From: Baekduia alba | GTDB lineage: Bacteria; Actinomycetota; Thermoleophilia; Solirubrobacterales; Solirubrobacteraceae | Direction of reading: 5' to 3' | Assembly (NCBI RefSeq): GCF_028416635.1 | Contig: NZ_CP114013.1 | Span: forward strand, 3,348,001 to 3,412,000 | DNA length: 64,000 bases | In this document: positions 8,199 to 16,654 of the stretch, piece after piece | Layout of the letters: each line of letters starts with the position of its first letter | Position numbering within the stretch: the first letter of the stretch is position 1 | The notes under the pieces: generated by a model | The model's input: the letters and a program-made list of their open reading frames with translations, nothing else | Database searches by the model: none | What the model was told of the DNA's origin: nothing | Program-made: the position numbers and the translations under genes

Positions 8199-8638
8199 GC
8201 GCCGCCCAGACCGTCCTGCGCATCGGCGAGGTCGCCAAGCGGCTGGGGATCACGACCCGCACGATCCGCTACTACGAGGAGCTCGGCCTGCTCGAAGGCC
8301 CGGACCAGGACCGGGCCGCCGGCCAGCACCGGACCTACACCGAGAGCGACGTCGAGCGGCTGCGCAAGGCCGTGCAGCTCAAGGCGCTGCTCGGCGTCTC
8401 GCTCGAGGAGCTCAAGGCGCTGATGGAGGCCGAGGACGACCGCGACGCACGCCGCGACGAGTTCCGCGCGCCGGGCACCTCGAAGCGCCGCCGCCGCGAG
8501 ATCCTCGACCAGTCCGCCCGCAACGTCGGCCGCCAGCTGGAGCTGCTCGCCGCCCGCCGCTCCGAGTTCGACCGTCTCGAAGCCGAGCTGATCGCGCGCC
8601 GCGCGCTGATCGACCAGCGCATCGCGGAGCTCGGGTAG
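8195..8638 (+). CDS. MerR family transcriptional regulator
   Basis: A 147-aa protein with a textbook MerR N terminus: RIGEVAKRLGITTRTIRYYE followed by ELGLLEG, and the second-wing arginine region RTYTESDVERL. After the winged helix comes a long coiled coil (about residues 75-145) typical of the dimerisation helix. No cluster of metal-binding cysteines is present, so a metal sensor is unlikely; an organic effector is more probable. It starts at 8195 within the MFS stop codon (ATGA). The 16-bp palindrome at 6676-6691 upstream of the operon is its probable target. Confidence 0.93.
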   Translation: MSAAQTVLRIGEVAKRLGITTRTIRYYEELGLLEGPDQDRAAGQHRTYTESDVERLRKAVQLKALLGVSLEELKALMEAEDDRDARRDEFRAPGTSKRRRREILDQSARNVGRQLELLAARRSEFDRLEAELIARRALIDQRIAELG

Positions 8639-8646
8639 CACGACGC

Positions 8647-8652
8647 TACTGT
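8647..8652 (+). promoter_or_regulatory. putative -10 element, DUF427 gene
   Basis: TACTGT ends 8 nt before ATG 8661, fitting the leaderless pattern. Confidence 0.4.
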
Positions 8653-8660
8653 CGTGAGGC

Positions 8661-9446
8661 ATGAGCCTCACGCAAGCGCCCGGACCGCTCGCCGGCCGCC
8701 CCGGCAACACCAACTACGCGATCGACGGGCCGCAGCACAAGCTGCTCGCGACGCCCGTCCCGCGTCGGGTGCGCGGTGAGCTCGACGGCCAGGTCGTCGT
8801 CGACACCGACAACGCGTTCCTGCTGCACGAGACGGGCCTGAAGCCGCAGCTCTACGTGCCGCTGGCCGACGTCGCCGGGGACGCGCTCACGCGCACCGAC
8901 CTCTCGACGCACTGCCCGTTCAAGGGCGACGCGAGCTACCGCACGGTCACGGTCGGCGACCGCGTCGCCGAGAACGCGCTGTGGGTCTACGACGAGCCGC
9001 TGGCGCCGGCGTCCTGGCTGGAGGGCTACGCGGGCGTGTACCTGGAGCGCTTCGACCGCTGGCTCGACGAGGACGACGTCGTCACCGCGTTCCCGGACCC
9101 CTACCACCGCGTCGACGTCCGGTCGACGAGCGCGACGGTCGAGGTCCGCGCGCGCGGCGAGGTCGTGGCGACCACGAGCCGCGCGCTCGTGCTGTCGGAG
9201 ACCGCGCTGCCCAACCGCTACTACCTCCCGCGCGAGGACGTGCGCGCCGAGCTGCGCGGCCCGACCGACACCTCCACCTTCTGCCCGTACAAGGGCACCG
9301 CGACGTACTGGACGCTCGTCCTGGCCGACGGCGGCGAGCTGCCCGACGCGGTCTGGAGCTACGAGGAGCCGTTCCCCGAGTGCACGCCGGTCGGCGGCTA
9401 CGTCTCGTTCTGGGGCGACGACGTCGAGGTGCTCGCGACGCGGTGA
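8661..9446 (+). CDS. tandem DUF427 domain protein
   Basis: A 261-aa protein with two DUF427 domains, residues about 30-120 and 150-250. Each has the family hallmarks: LYVPLADV / YYLPREDV, then THCPFKGDASYRTV / TFCPYKGTATYWTL, and a closing W-x-Y-xEP (LWVYDEPL / VWSYEEPF). Many homologues have one domain of about 95 aa; the fused form is also known. Function is not established. It forms a single-gene unit with its own promoter hexamer and is followed by a two-component system on the same strand. Confidence 0.88.
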   Translation: MSLTQAPGPLAGRPGNTNYAIDGPQHKLLATPVPRRVRGELDGQVVVDTDNAFLLHETGLKPQLYVPLADVAGDALTRTDLSTHCPFKGDASYRTVTVGDRVAENALWVYDEPLAPASWLEGYAGVYLERFDRWLDEDDVVTAFPDPYHRVDVRSTSATVEVRARGEVVATTSRALVLSETALPNRYYLPREDVRAELRGPTDTSTFCPYKGTATYWTLVLADGGELPDAVWSYEEPFPECTPVGGYVSFWGDDVEVLATR

Positions 9447-9461
9447 CGCCGTGACCTCCGC

Positions 9462-10679
9462 GTGACCACGTTCATGCGGCCTTCAGGTGGACCTGAGAGG
9501 GTCGGCGTCGTGACCGTCAGGCGACGCGACCTCAGGCCGCTGCGCACCTTGCGCGACCATCGCTGGTTCGCGCTGCTGACGATGACCCGCGTGGTGGGCG
9601 CGATGCTCGCGATCGCGCTGCTGCTCGCGCATCGCGTCACGCACCACGACCCGTACCTGGCGGCGATCACGCTGGTCTGGACGCCGATCAGCCTCGCCGT
9701 GCTGCGCCAGACCCAGGACTGGCGCTGGGCGCCGGCGATCTGGGCGCTCGACGCCCTGGCCGCGTTCGCGCTCATCCTCGCCGGCGGCGACTGGCGCAGC
9801 CCGTTCTACGTGTACGCCTTGACGACGCTCATCCTGCCGGCGACCGCGCTGGCCTGGCGCACCGCGTTCCTCTGGGGCATCGCGTTCTCCGGGCTCTACG
9901 GCGGCGTCGCGCTGCTCACCGAGAAGCTGCCGGCCGACACGCTGGAGAACACGATCCGGCTGGAGACGCTGGCCACGCACCTGTTCGTGCCGGTCGTGGT
10001 CACCACGACGCTCGCGTACTCGAGCCTGCTGCTGGACCGCCTGCGCACGGCGCGCGGGGAGTCCGAGCGCCTCGCGCTCCAGGCCGAGCGCCAGCGCATC
10101 GCGTGGGAGCTCCACGACTCCGCCAAGCAGCGCGTCCACGCCGCGCACCTGATGCTCAGCGCGCTCGACACGCGCGTCGCCGACGCGTCCAGCCGCGAGC
10201 TGCTGGACGGCGCGCTGGCCGAGCTGCGCGGCGCGACCGCCGACATGGAGACCAGCGTCGCCGAGCTGCGCGCCCCGCTCGACGGCCGTCCGGTCGACGA
10301 GCTGCTGCGTGAGCGCGCGGCGGAGCTGTCGCGCGGCGGCGTCGCGACGATCGACGTCGCCGGCCGCCTGCCCTCGCTGCCGCCGCTCGTCGCCGCCCAC
10401 ACCTACCGGATCGCCGCGGAGGCGCTCACCAACGCGGTGCGCCACGCCGGCAGCTCCGCCATCACCGTCACCCTCGCCAGCGCCCCGGAGGCGGTCACGC
10501 TCGTGATCGCCGACGACGGCGTCGGCATGCCGGCCCGGCCGCGCCCCGGCGGCCACGGCCTGCGCTCGATGCACGGACGCGCCGAGACGATCGGTGCCCA
10601 ACTGGACATCGGTCCCGGACCCGGAGGGCGCGGCACCGCCGTCGCCCTCGCTCTCCCCCACCCCGGAGGTACCCCATGA
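9462..10679 (+). CDS. NarL-type sensor histidine kinase
   Basis: A kinase of about 405 aa. The N terminus has five to six hydrophobic segments (about residues 35-190) and no recognisable extracellular sensor domain. The HisKA_3 phospho-acceptor box is RQRIAWELHDSAKQRVHAAH, with His in ELHDS. It is followed by an HATPase with N-box ALTNAVRHA, G1 DDGVGMP and G2 GGHGLRSM. The response regulator follows with a 4-nt ATGA overlap, so the two form a cognate pair. GTG 9462 is the first start; GTG 9510 (VTVRRRDLRPL) after a GAGAGG stretch is an equally plausible alternative. The signal sensed is unknown. Confidence 0.88.
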   Translation: MTTFMRPSGGPERVGVVTVRRRDLRPLRTLRDHRWFALLTMTRVVGAMLAIALLLAHRVTHHDPYLAAITLVWTPISLAVLRQTQDWRWAPAIWALDALAAFALILAGGDWRSPFYVYALTTLILPATALAWRTAFLWGIAFSGLYGGVALLTEKLPADTLENTIRLETLATHLFVPVVVTTTLAYSSLLLDRLRTARGESERLALQAERQRIAWELHDSAKQRVHAAHLMLSALDTRVADASSRELLDGALAELRGATADMETSVAELRAPLDGRPVDELLRERAAELSRGGVATIDVAGRLPSLPPLVAAHTYRIAAEALTNAVRHAGSSAITVTLASAPEAVTLVIADDGVGMPARPRPGGHGLRSMHGRAETIGAQLDIGPGPGGRGTAVALALPHPGGTP

Positions 10680-11245
10680 TCCGCCTGCTCATCGTCGACG
10701 ACCATCCCGCCATGCGCGCCGGGCTGACCGCGGTCCTGCGGGCGGAGCCGGGGATCATCCCGCTGGGCACGGCGTCGTCGGAGGAGGACCTCGGGGCGAT
10801 GCTGACGCGGACGCGGCCCGACGTCGTGCTGTTGGACTACCACCTGCCCGGCGCCGACGGGCTCAAGCTCTGCCGCCGGCTCAAGCGCGACGTGCCATCG
10901 CCGGCGGTCCTGTTGTACTCCGCCTACGCCGACAGCGCGATGGTCGTCCCGGCGATCCTCGCGGGCGCCAACGGGTTGTTGAACAAGTCGGCCCCGGCGC
11001 CAGAGCTGTTCGACGCGCTGCGGGCCGTGGCGCGCGGCGACCGCGTCCTGCCACCGGTGCCGCGCGAGCTGATGGAGGCCGCGGGCCACCGCGTCGAGCC
11101 GGGAGACCTGCCGATCCTGGCGATGATGGTCGACGGGACGCCGATCGCCGAGGTCGCCGACGCGATGCGCCAGCCGGTGCGCGACGTCGCACGCCGCGTG
11201 GACGCGATGATCGAGCGGCTGCGCGTGGAGATCGCAGCGGTCTAG
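10676..11245 (+). CDS. response regulator, NarL-like, with weak C-terminal HTH
   Basis: A 189-aa protein. Residues 1-120 are a receiver domain: acidic pocket VDDHP, phospho-acceptor Asp in VVLLDYHLPG, conserved Ser in LLYSAYADS, Lys in LLNKSAPAPEL. The C terminus (about 140-185: LPILAMMVDGTPIAEVADAM then RQPVRDVARRV) has the spacing of a LuxR/GerE helix-turn-helix, but many usual residues (the SNKEIA and TVKxH motifs) are missing. It may bind an atypical site or act by protein contact. It is coupled to the upstream kinase by ATGA overlap. Confidence 0.87.
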   Translation: MIRLLIVDDHPAMRAGLTAVLRAEPGIIPLGTASSEEDLGAMLTRTRPDVVLLDYHLPGADGLKLCRRLKRDVPSPAVLLYSAYADSAMVVPAILAGANGLLNKSAPAPELFDALRAVARGDRVLPPVPRELMEAAGHRVEPGDLPILAMMVDGTPIAEVADAMRQPVRDVARRVDAMIERLRVEIAAV

Positions 11246-11293
11246 GCACCTCCGACGACTGGGCACTCCAGGCGCAGGACAGCCGGCAGCGGT

Positions 11294-11953
11294 CTAGGGC
11301 GCGCAGCGGTAGACGACGCGCAGGCGGGCGCGCAGCTCGGCCACACGTGCGTCGAGGCGCGTCACGCGCGCCCGGCGGCCGGCGCTCCTGCGGCGCTTGA
11401 GGGCCGCGCGCGCCGCCGCGAGCTCCTTGGTCGCGGACGTCAGCGCCGTGCGGTTGGCGGTGCAGACGGTCTGCGTGACGGTGACCGCCGACGGGTCGCC
11501 GTACTCGACGCCGAACGCGCACAGGTACGTCGCGCAGTCGCGGTAGGACTGCCACCAGTAGGTCCCGGGCTCGGTCGGCAGCAGGCCGCGCTCGGCGTCG
11601 TCGGGCGCGGCGGTGCACAGCCCCGGCTGGCCGTCGACCTCGACGGCGTCGCGCCGGTCGACGCGGTTGGGCCCGAGCAGCAGGCCGTCGAACCCGATGT
11701 CCTTGGCCTTGGCGAGGATGACGTGGTAGCCGGTGCCGCGGCTGTCGACGACGTCGTCGTAGGCGGTCGGGTGGTACGGCGGGCAGGTGAAGGCCACCGT
11801 GATGCCGGCGGTCGCGTCGGCGACCGTCGCGCCGTCGACCGGCGTGCGCGGCTCGGTCGGTAGGTCGTCGCGCCGCGCGCCCGCGACGGGCGGCAGCAAC
11901 GCCAGGCAGAGCAGCGCCGCGACCGACGCCTCGGTGACCCTCCGAGCCCACAC
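11294..11953 (-). CDS. secreted Cys-containing protein of unknown function
   Basis: A 219-aa protein with a signal peptide (Arg-rich start, hydrophobic ASVAALLCLALLPPVAG, cleavage likely after about residue 26). Six or more cysteines in the mature part (FTCPPYHP, GLCTAA, DCATYLCAFG, TVCTANR, YRCAP) suggest disulfides outside the cell. A Trp/Tyr-rich centre (GTYWWQSYRDCATY) resembles a small Ig-like or fibronectin-like module, and residues about 165-210 are a basic helical region. I do not recognise a family. GTG 11953 is supported by a TAGGGT hexamer 6 nt upstream. Its 3' end faces the response regulator gene. Confidence 0.72.
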   Translation of the reverse strand: MWARRVTEASVAALLCLALLPPVAGARRDDLPTEPRTPVDGATVADATAGITVAFTCPPYHPTAYDDVVDSRGTGYHVILAKAKDIGFDGLLLGPNRVDRRDAVEVDGQPGLCTAAPDDAERGLLPTEPGTYWWQSYRDCATYLCAFGVEYGDPSAVTVTQTVCTANRTALTSATKELAAARAALKRRRSAGRRARVTRLDARVAELRARLRVVYRCAP

Positions 11954-11959
11954 GCGCCG

Positions 11960-11965
11960 ACCCTA
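11960..11965 (-). promoter_or_regulatory. putative -10 element, secreted Cys protein
   Basis: TAGGGT on the minus strand, 6 nt before GTG 11953. An identical TAGGGT serves the divergent TetR gene at 12020-12025. Confidence 0.4.
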
Positions 11966-12019
11966 CAGCGGCACTGGGCCCCGCGAACGCGATCGGCGCC
12001 GGGCACCGGTGAGGAACGC

Positions 12020-12025
12020 TAGGGT
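12020..12025 (+). promoter_or_regulatory. putative -10 element, second TetR gene
   Basis: TAGGGT ends 7 nt before ATG 12033. This short-leader spacing favours 12033 over a distant in-frame start at 11787. Confidence 0.42.
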
Positions 12026-12032
12026 GCCTGAC

Positions 12033-12668
12033 ATGGAGCAGGCGAGCACGACCTCGCGCTTCGTCCAGGCGCTGCGCGAGGACGCCGGCGGCGCCGAGCG
12101 GGCGCGCCTGATCGCCGCGATGGCCGAGGCGCTCACGACGCGCCCGCTGGCCGCGGTGACGGCCGACGACGTCATCCGCCGCGCCGGCCTGCCGCGCGCG
12201 GTGTTCTTCCAGCACTTCGCCGACGTCGAGGACTGCTTCCTGGCGACCTACGAGGCCAGCGCGGCGCTGCTGCGCGCCCAGACGACGGCCGCCGTGCTCG
12301 GCGGCGTCGGGCGCCCCTACGAGGAGCGGATCGCGCTCGGGGTCCGCGCCTACCTGGAGACGCTGGCCGCCGAGCCGGGCCTCGCGCGCGCGTTCCTGCG
12401 CGACGTCACCGCCGCCGGGCCCGAGGCGCTGCGCCGGCGCCGCGCGGTCAACGAGCGCTTCGCCGCGATGATCCACGTCCTCGCCGAGCAGCACGCCGAC
12501 GAGCTGCCCGACGGCTACGCCGTGCACCCCGACATGGCGCGCGAGCTGGTCGAGGCGCTCGAGGAGCTGGTCCTGCTCTCGATCGCCGACGACCGCGCGC
12601 AGGACCTGCCGCGGCTGACCGACACGGCGACGCGGATGATCCACGCGGCGCTCGTCGTCGGCGAGTGA
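12033..12668 (+). CDS. TetR/AcrR family transcriptional regulator
   Basis: A 211-aa TetR-type regulator. The HTH spans residues about 23-65 (AMAEALTTRPLAAVTADDVI, RRAGLPRAVFFQHFADVEDC). FFQHFADVEDC is the FxxHFxxxEx signature and shows a slightly divergent recognition helix. The C-terminal domain is helical, with a conserved acidic run (ELVEALEELVLLSIADD) like that of many actinobacterial TetR proteins. It is divergent from the secreted Cys protein (80-nt spacer), a plausible target, and convergent with an AI-2E permease gene only 10 nt away. Confidence 0.88.
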   Translation: MEQASTTSRFVQALREDAGGAERARLIAAMAEALTTRPLAAVTADDVIRRAGLPRAVFFQHFADVEDCFLATYEASAALLRAQTTAAVLGGVGRPYEERIALGVRAYLETLAAEPGLARAFLRDVTAAGPEALRRRRAVNERFAAMIHVLAEQHADELPDGYAVHPDMARELVEALEELVLLSIADDRAQDLPRLTDTATRMIHAALVVGE

Positions 12669-12678
12669 GCGCGCCCCG

Positions 12679-13830
12679 CTACGCCGCGGCCGGTGGTCGC
12701 GCCGGCGGCATCGGCGCGTCGCCCTCCAGGCGGCGCACCCACAGCTCCCGGACGATGACGATCGTGGCCGAGATGATCGGGACCGCGACGATCAGGCCGA
12801 CGAAGCCGAGCAGCTGGCCGACCAGCACGACGCCGATGAGCACGACCGCGGGATGCAGCTTGACCGCCCGCGACATGACCATCGGGATGATGATGTTGCC
12901 CTCGACCTGCTGGACGACGAGGTAGACGCCGAGCGTGATCAGCGCGGTCGTCGGCCCGCGCTCGGCCAAGGCGTACAACACGGGTGGCACGCCGCCGGCG
13001 ACCGAGCCGAAGTACGGGACGACGACGCACAGCGCCGACAGCACGCTGAACGCGAAGGCGTAGTCCAATCCGACGAGCGTCAACCCGATGTACAGCAGCA
13101 GGCCGGTCACCAGCATGTCGGCGACGACGCCGTACTGCCAGCCGATCCAGGTCGAGCGGATCTCGGCCAGCGCGTCGGTCACCCAGCCGCGGCGGTCGGG
13201 CGGGAACAGCCGGACCGCGCCGTCGACCAGCGGCCCCGGGTTGACGGCCATGTAGAACGCGCCGACGACGACCACGATGATCGCGCCCACGGCACCGGCG
13301 ACCGAGAGGCCGACGGTCGCGATCGGGCCCAGCAGCGACTGCGGCTTGTCGAGGACGTCCTGGAGCGAGCGCTGGAGGCTGTCCCCCGTGCTCGCGCTGT
13401 GCTTGGCGCCGAGCTTCTCGCCCAGCTGGTCGATGATCTGCGGCAGCTGGTCGGCGAGGCGCTGGAGCTCGTCGACGAACGGCGGGATCGCCACGACGAG
13501 CACTCCGACGACGACCGCGACCATCGCGACGAGCGCGACCAGCGCCCCGAGCGCGCGCGGCACGCCGTGGCGCTGCAGCCGCGAGGCCGCCGCCTCGAGC
13601 GGCAGCGACAACACGATCGTGATGATCACCAGCACGAACAGCGACGCGAGCTGGCTGAAGAGCAGGTAGCCGCCGACGAGCGACGCGGCGAGCAGCACGG
13701 CGCGCACCGCATCGGAGGAGCGCGTCGCCGACGCCGGGCCGCCGACGCGGTGCGGCGTGCCCTCGGCCGGCGTGGTCGTCGTCCGTCCGGGCGGCATCCG
13801 GGGACCGAGTATTGGCGTGTCGGAAGCCAC
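12679..13830 (-). CDS. AI-2E family transporter (YtrI/PerM-type permease)
   Basis: A 383-aa protein with a Pro/Thr-rich N-terminal segment of about 45 residues, then eight or so hydrophobic helices. Family signatures include IPPFVDELQRLADQLPQIID in the periplasmic helical domain, VVPYFGSVAGGVPPVLYAL, VVQQVEGNIIIPMVMSRAV (the Q-x-E-x-N-x-x-x-P motif) and GQLLGFVGLIVAVPI. Family members export autoinducer-like or other small solutes, or act as Na+/H+ antiporters; the substrate is open. GTG 13830 is chosen because AAGGAGG lies 5 nt upstream; frames extending to 13926 lack such a site. It is one of the few starts here with a strong Shine-Dalgarno sequence. Confidence 0.88.
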   Translation of the reverse strand: MASDTPILGPRMPPGRTTTTPAEGTPHRVGGPASATRSSDAVRAVLLAASLVGGYLLFSQLASLFVLVIITIVLSLPLEAAASRLQRHGVPRALGALVALVAMVAVVVGVLVVAIPPFVDELQRLADQLPQIIDQLGEKLGAKHSASTGDSLQRSLQDVLDKPQSLLGPIATVGLSVAGAVGAIIVVVVGAFYMAVNPGPLVDGAVRLFPPDRRGWVTDALAEIRSTWIGWQYGVVADMLVTGLLLYIGLTLVGLDYAFAFSVLSALCVVVPYFGSVAGGVPPVLYALAERGPTTALITLGVYLVVQQVEGNIIIPMVMSRAVKLHPAVVLIGVVLVGQLLGFVGLIVAVPIISATIVIVRELWVRRLEGDAPMPPARPPAAA

Positions 13831-13881
13831 GCCATCCTCCTTCCCGCGGTGACGTGCGGGCATGCGCGACGCCACGGCGGC

Positions 13882-13887
13882 TACGGT
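13882..13887 (+). promoter_or_regulatory. putative -10 element, small membrane protein
   Basis: TACGGT ends 8 nt before ATG 13896 in the spacer divergent from the AI-2E permease gene. Confidence 0.4.
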
Positions 13888-13895
13888 CTGGCGCG

Positions 13896-14156
13896 ATGCG
13901 CTCCGTCGTCGCCTTCTACCGCGCACGCCCGCTCGTCGGCGTCGTCGTCTTCACCATCGGCCTCGCGATCGCGGTCGCCACGGCCGCGCTCCACGACGGC
14001 GGCGGGCTGATCCTGCCCGTGGCGTTCTGCGCGGTGATGGGGCTGGTCGTGGGGTCGGTGCTGGCCGTGGGCCAGCGGCGGCGGGGTGCGTCGGAGGGTG
14101 AGGGCGAGGGCGCCGCCGCGGAGGACGGGACGGACCCGCGGGAGAGCGGGTTTTAG
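13896..14156 (+). CDS. small two-TM membrane protein, unknown function
   Basis: An 86-aa protein: short basic start (MRSVVAFYRARP), two hydrophobic helices (LVGVVVFTIGLAIAVATAAL and LILPVAFCAVMGLVVGSVLA) joined by a short HDGGG turn, then a charged cytoplasmic tail (QRRRGASEGEGEG ... DGTDP). No family recognised. The promoter hexamer at 13882 and clean codon usage support it as a real gene. Its 3' end enters the long inverted repeat region. Confidence 0.62.
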   Translation: MRSVVAFYRARPLVGVVVFTIGLAIAVATAALHDGGGLILPVAFCAVMGLVVGSVLAVGQRRRGASEGEGEGAAAEDGTDPRESGF

Positions 14157-14170
14157 GCGCTGTTGGTCTG

Positions 14171-14555
14171 CAGTGCGGCGCGTTGGTCGTGTTGCGAGGC
14201 GTGGTGCGTCCGTCATCAAGGGCGTGCGAGTGTGGAGGCGGCGCTCCGTGCGGTGGGTGTGGCTCGACCTCGCGGCGGCGCGAGGGGCGAGTTCGGGGGC
14301 GAATCGTCGGGTCGGCGGCAGATTGGGGTTCTCTACGAACGCAAAAGCGCCGTTGACCGAGGTCAACGGTGTTCAGGTGTCCTATTCGGCCGCCTAAACA
14401 CCGTCGACCTCCCGCGAGCCGACCCTTCGACCCCGAATTGCCCGCCCCGAAGCACGACCAGCGACGGCCACACCGCAGCGGTGGCGCCGCCACAGCGCCT
14501 TCACGCCCTTGATGAGGACGCACCATGCCACGCAGCCCACGAGCGCCCCGCACTG
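14171..14555. repeat. long imperfect inverted repeat in convergent spacer
   Basis: Between the small membrane protein and the TAP-like hydrolase lies a pair of related sequences in opposite orientation: left arm 14171-14373, right arm 14397-14555. Both outer ends begin CAGTGCGG, both contain TGGTGCGTCC(G)TCATCAAGGGCGTG, and both inner ends are GTC(A/G)ACGGTGTT. The first 55 nt agree at roughly 80 percent by eye; the left arm has an extra segment around 14330-14360. The central loop is 14374-14396. No supported gene lies in this stretch of about 420 nt. It could be a degenerate mobile-element pair or a large bidirectional termination structure. Confidence 0.7.
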
Positions 14556-14575
14556 GGCGCCACCGGCGCCCGCGC

Positions 14576-16537
14576 CTACCCCGCCGCGCGCCGCCGCAGC
14601 GCCGCCAGCTGGCGGCGCACCGTCGCCGCGCCCGGCAGCTTCACGCGCGCGGGCACGCGCCCGCGGCCGACCGACGCCGCCGCCGACGCGCCCCCGCTCC
14701 GCGGCGGCGCGTAGCGCACGGGCCGCCCGCCCAGCGTCCCCGTCACCACGCCCTTGGTCGTGATCCGCAGCGTGCCGTCCAGCGTCCCCGGTCCGTCGAC
14801 CGTCACGCGGCCCGCGTCGCCGTCGGCATCGGCGCGCAGCGTGCCGTCGAGCCGGACGCCCGGCACCAGCGAGTAGCCGTGCAGCCGCAGCCGCGATCCG
14901 TCGCCCGAGGCCGCGAAGCGCCCGGCGCGCAGCCCGCCGCCCTGGATCTTCGCGTAGCCGGCGTAGAGCGTCTGCAGCGCCGAGATCTGCGCGTCGACAA
15001 GCGTGTCGAGCGTGGCGTACAACAACCGGCCGCGGTCGCCCGTGACGCTGGCCGGCCTGCGGTAGGCCGCGATCGACGGCGCCGGCCGCGCCAGGACCGT
15101 GACCGCGTTGTCCTTGCCCGCGCACGGCGTCCCGACCGGCTGACCGTCGGCGAAGCGCTTCAGCGCCCGCGCCGCGCAGCCGGTGATGTCGGAGTCCAGG
15201 ACGTCGTGACCGGTGCCGGTGACCGTCAGCAGCTGCCCGTGCGGCAGCAGCGGGAGCAGCTCCTTGGCGTTCTCCAGCGGCGTGCGCGTGTCGAGCCGGC
15301 CGCTGAGCAGCAGCGCCGGGACGTCGGGCAGCGGCGCGGTCGACGGGCCGGCGGGCGTGTCGCCCTGCGGCCAGCGCAGGCAGTCGTGGGCGACCGACGT
15401 GTCGGTGACCGCCAGGCGGCTGAACGGCGCGAACGCGCTGTCGGGCACGCCGTCGACGCCGTGCTGCCACAGGCCCCAGCGGTCGCCGATCGGCGTCTGC
15501 AGCGTATAGGGCAGCTTCACGTCGGCGCACGTCGTGGCCACGTTGAGCGTGGAGCTGAACTCGCTCGCCGGCGTGAACGGCCCCTGCGCGTAGCGGCGCA
15601 GGCGCAGCAGCGGCGCGGCGTCCCCGTGACCGGCCGCGGCGATCGCGCCCGGGAACGCCGCCTGCAGGAACGGGTTGAGGTCGCCCGACATGATCATCAA
15701 CAACAGCTCGGACTCGTCGTGCACCGCCGTCATGTGCGCCGCGCCGTGCAGGTCGGGGACCTTCCCGCGCAGCGGGAAGGCCGCCAACCGGCGCGCCAGC
15801 GTGCCGAGGTCGGCGACCGGGTCGGCGGTGGCCGCGCGGCAGCGGCCGTCCGCGCACTGCTCGGCGAGCACCCGCGGCAGCCGCTCGAAGGTGTCCAGGA
15901 AGTAGCCGTCGATGCCGTCGGGCCCGATGACCGAGTCGAGGATCAGGCCGTCGGTGCTCGCCGGGAACTGCCGCGCGTACTGCACGGCGACGTAGGTGCC
16001 GTAGCTGACGCCCATCAGCTCGAGCTTCGGCGCGCCGATCGCCTGCCGGACCGCGTCGACGTCCTGGGCGCTGTCGGTCGTGGAGAAGAACTGGCGCTTG
16101 GGTCCCAGCGCGTTGGCGCACGACGCGACGACCCGGGTGTTGACGACGTCCAGTGTCCCCAGGGCCTGCAGCGGCGCGCACGTCAGCGCGCCCGACTGGC
16201 CGGTGCCGCGCTGGTCGAGCAGCACCAGGCGGCGGTGCGCGAGCGCTGGCGCCAGCGAGGAGCGGAACGAGTCGGCGAACGCGACCGACGGCTGGCCCGG
16301 GCCGCCCGACAGCGCCAGCAGGAAGCCGCTGGCGCCCTTGCGCGGCGCCTCGACCGCGACGGCCAGCCTGACGGTCCCGGGAACCCGCCCGGAGCGGTCG
16401 AGCGGCACCGTCACCGACCCGCACCGGAAGTTGGTAGTTCCCGGGCAGCGGTGCGTCTCCAGCGCCGGCGCGGATGGCGCGGCGCCCGCCAGGAGCACGA
16501 CGGTCGCGATGAGCACGGGAAGAACGCGGCGCAGCAT
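14576..16537 (-). CDS. secreted alpha/beta hydrolase, tripeptidyl-aminopeptidase (TAP) like
   Basis: A 653-aa exported hydrolase. Signal peptide MLRRVLPVLIATVVLLAGAA. The alpha/beta-hydrolase core contains the oxyanion motif LSGGPGQPS, the LDQRGTGQSG loop and nucleophile elbow GVSYGTYVA (Ser). A C-terminal TAP-like block includes LLLSGRLDTRTPLENA (Asp) and TGTGHDVLDS (His), completing the catalytic triad. After about residue 470 there is an extra domain of about 180 aa ending in a basic tail. It probably cleaves short peptides or esters outside the cell. ATG 16537 is chosen from the TACGGT hexamer 9 nt upstream. Confidence 0.88.
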   Translation of the reverse strand: MLRRVLPVLIATVVLLAGAAPSAPALETHRCPGTTNFRCGSVTVPLDRSGRVPGTVRLAVAVEAPRKGASGFLLALSGGPGQPSVAFADSFRSSLAPALAHRRLVLLDQRGTGQSGALTCAPLQALGTLDVVNTRVVASCANALGPKRQFFSTTDSAQDVDAVRQAIGAPKLELMGVSYGTYVAVQYARQFPASTDGLILDSVIGPDGIDGYFLDTFERLPRVLAEQCADGRCRAATADPVADLGTLARRLAAFPLRGKVPDLHGAAHMTAVHDESELLLMIMSGDLNPFLQAAFPGAIAAAGHGDAAPLLRLRRYAQGPFTPASEFSSTLNVATTCADVKLPYTLQTPIGDRWGLWQHGVDGVPDSAFAPFSRLAVTDTSVAHDCLRWPQGDTPAGPSTAPLPDVPALLLSGRLDTRTPLENAKELLPLLPHGQLLTVTGTGHDVLDSDITGCAARALKRFADGQPVGTPCAGKDNAVTVLARPAPSIAAYRRPASVTGDRGRLLYATLDTLVDAQISALQTLYAGYAKIQGGGLRAGRFAASGDGSRLRLHGYSLVPGVRLDGTLRADADGDAGRVTVDGPGTLDGTLRITTKGVVTGTLGGRPVRYAPPRSGGASAAASVGRGRVPARVKLPGAATVRRQLAALRRRAAG

Positions 16538-16546
16538 CGAGCGCGC

Positions 16547-16552
16547 ACCGTA
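16547..16552 (-). promoter_or_regulatory. putative -10 element, TAP-like hydrolase
   Basis: TACGGT on the minus strand, 9 nt before ATG 16537; it excludes the longer frame starting at 16597. Confidence 0.42.
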
Positions 16553-16654
16553 CTGGCTGCGACCGGTGAGGATCGACGGTCCGCTCCCGGAACCCATCCT
16601 CGCGCCCAGGTTCTTGGACGAACGGACGATTCAAGGTACGCCCCCCGTTGGTCG

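Noticed and set aside
14163-14714. Possible gene in the spacer after the 86-aa membrane protein
   Set aside because: It crosses both arms of the inverted repeat and runs into the antisense of the hydrolase; the two arms give frameshifted versions of each other.
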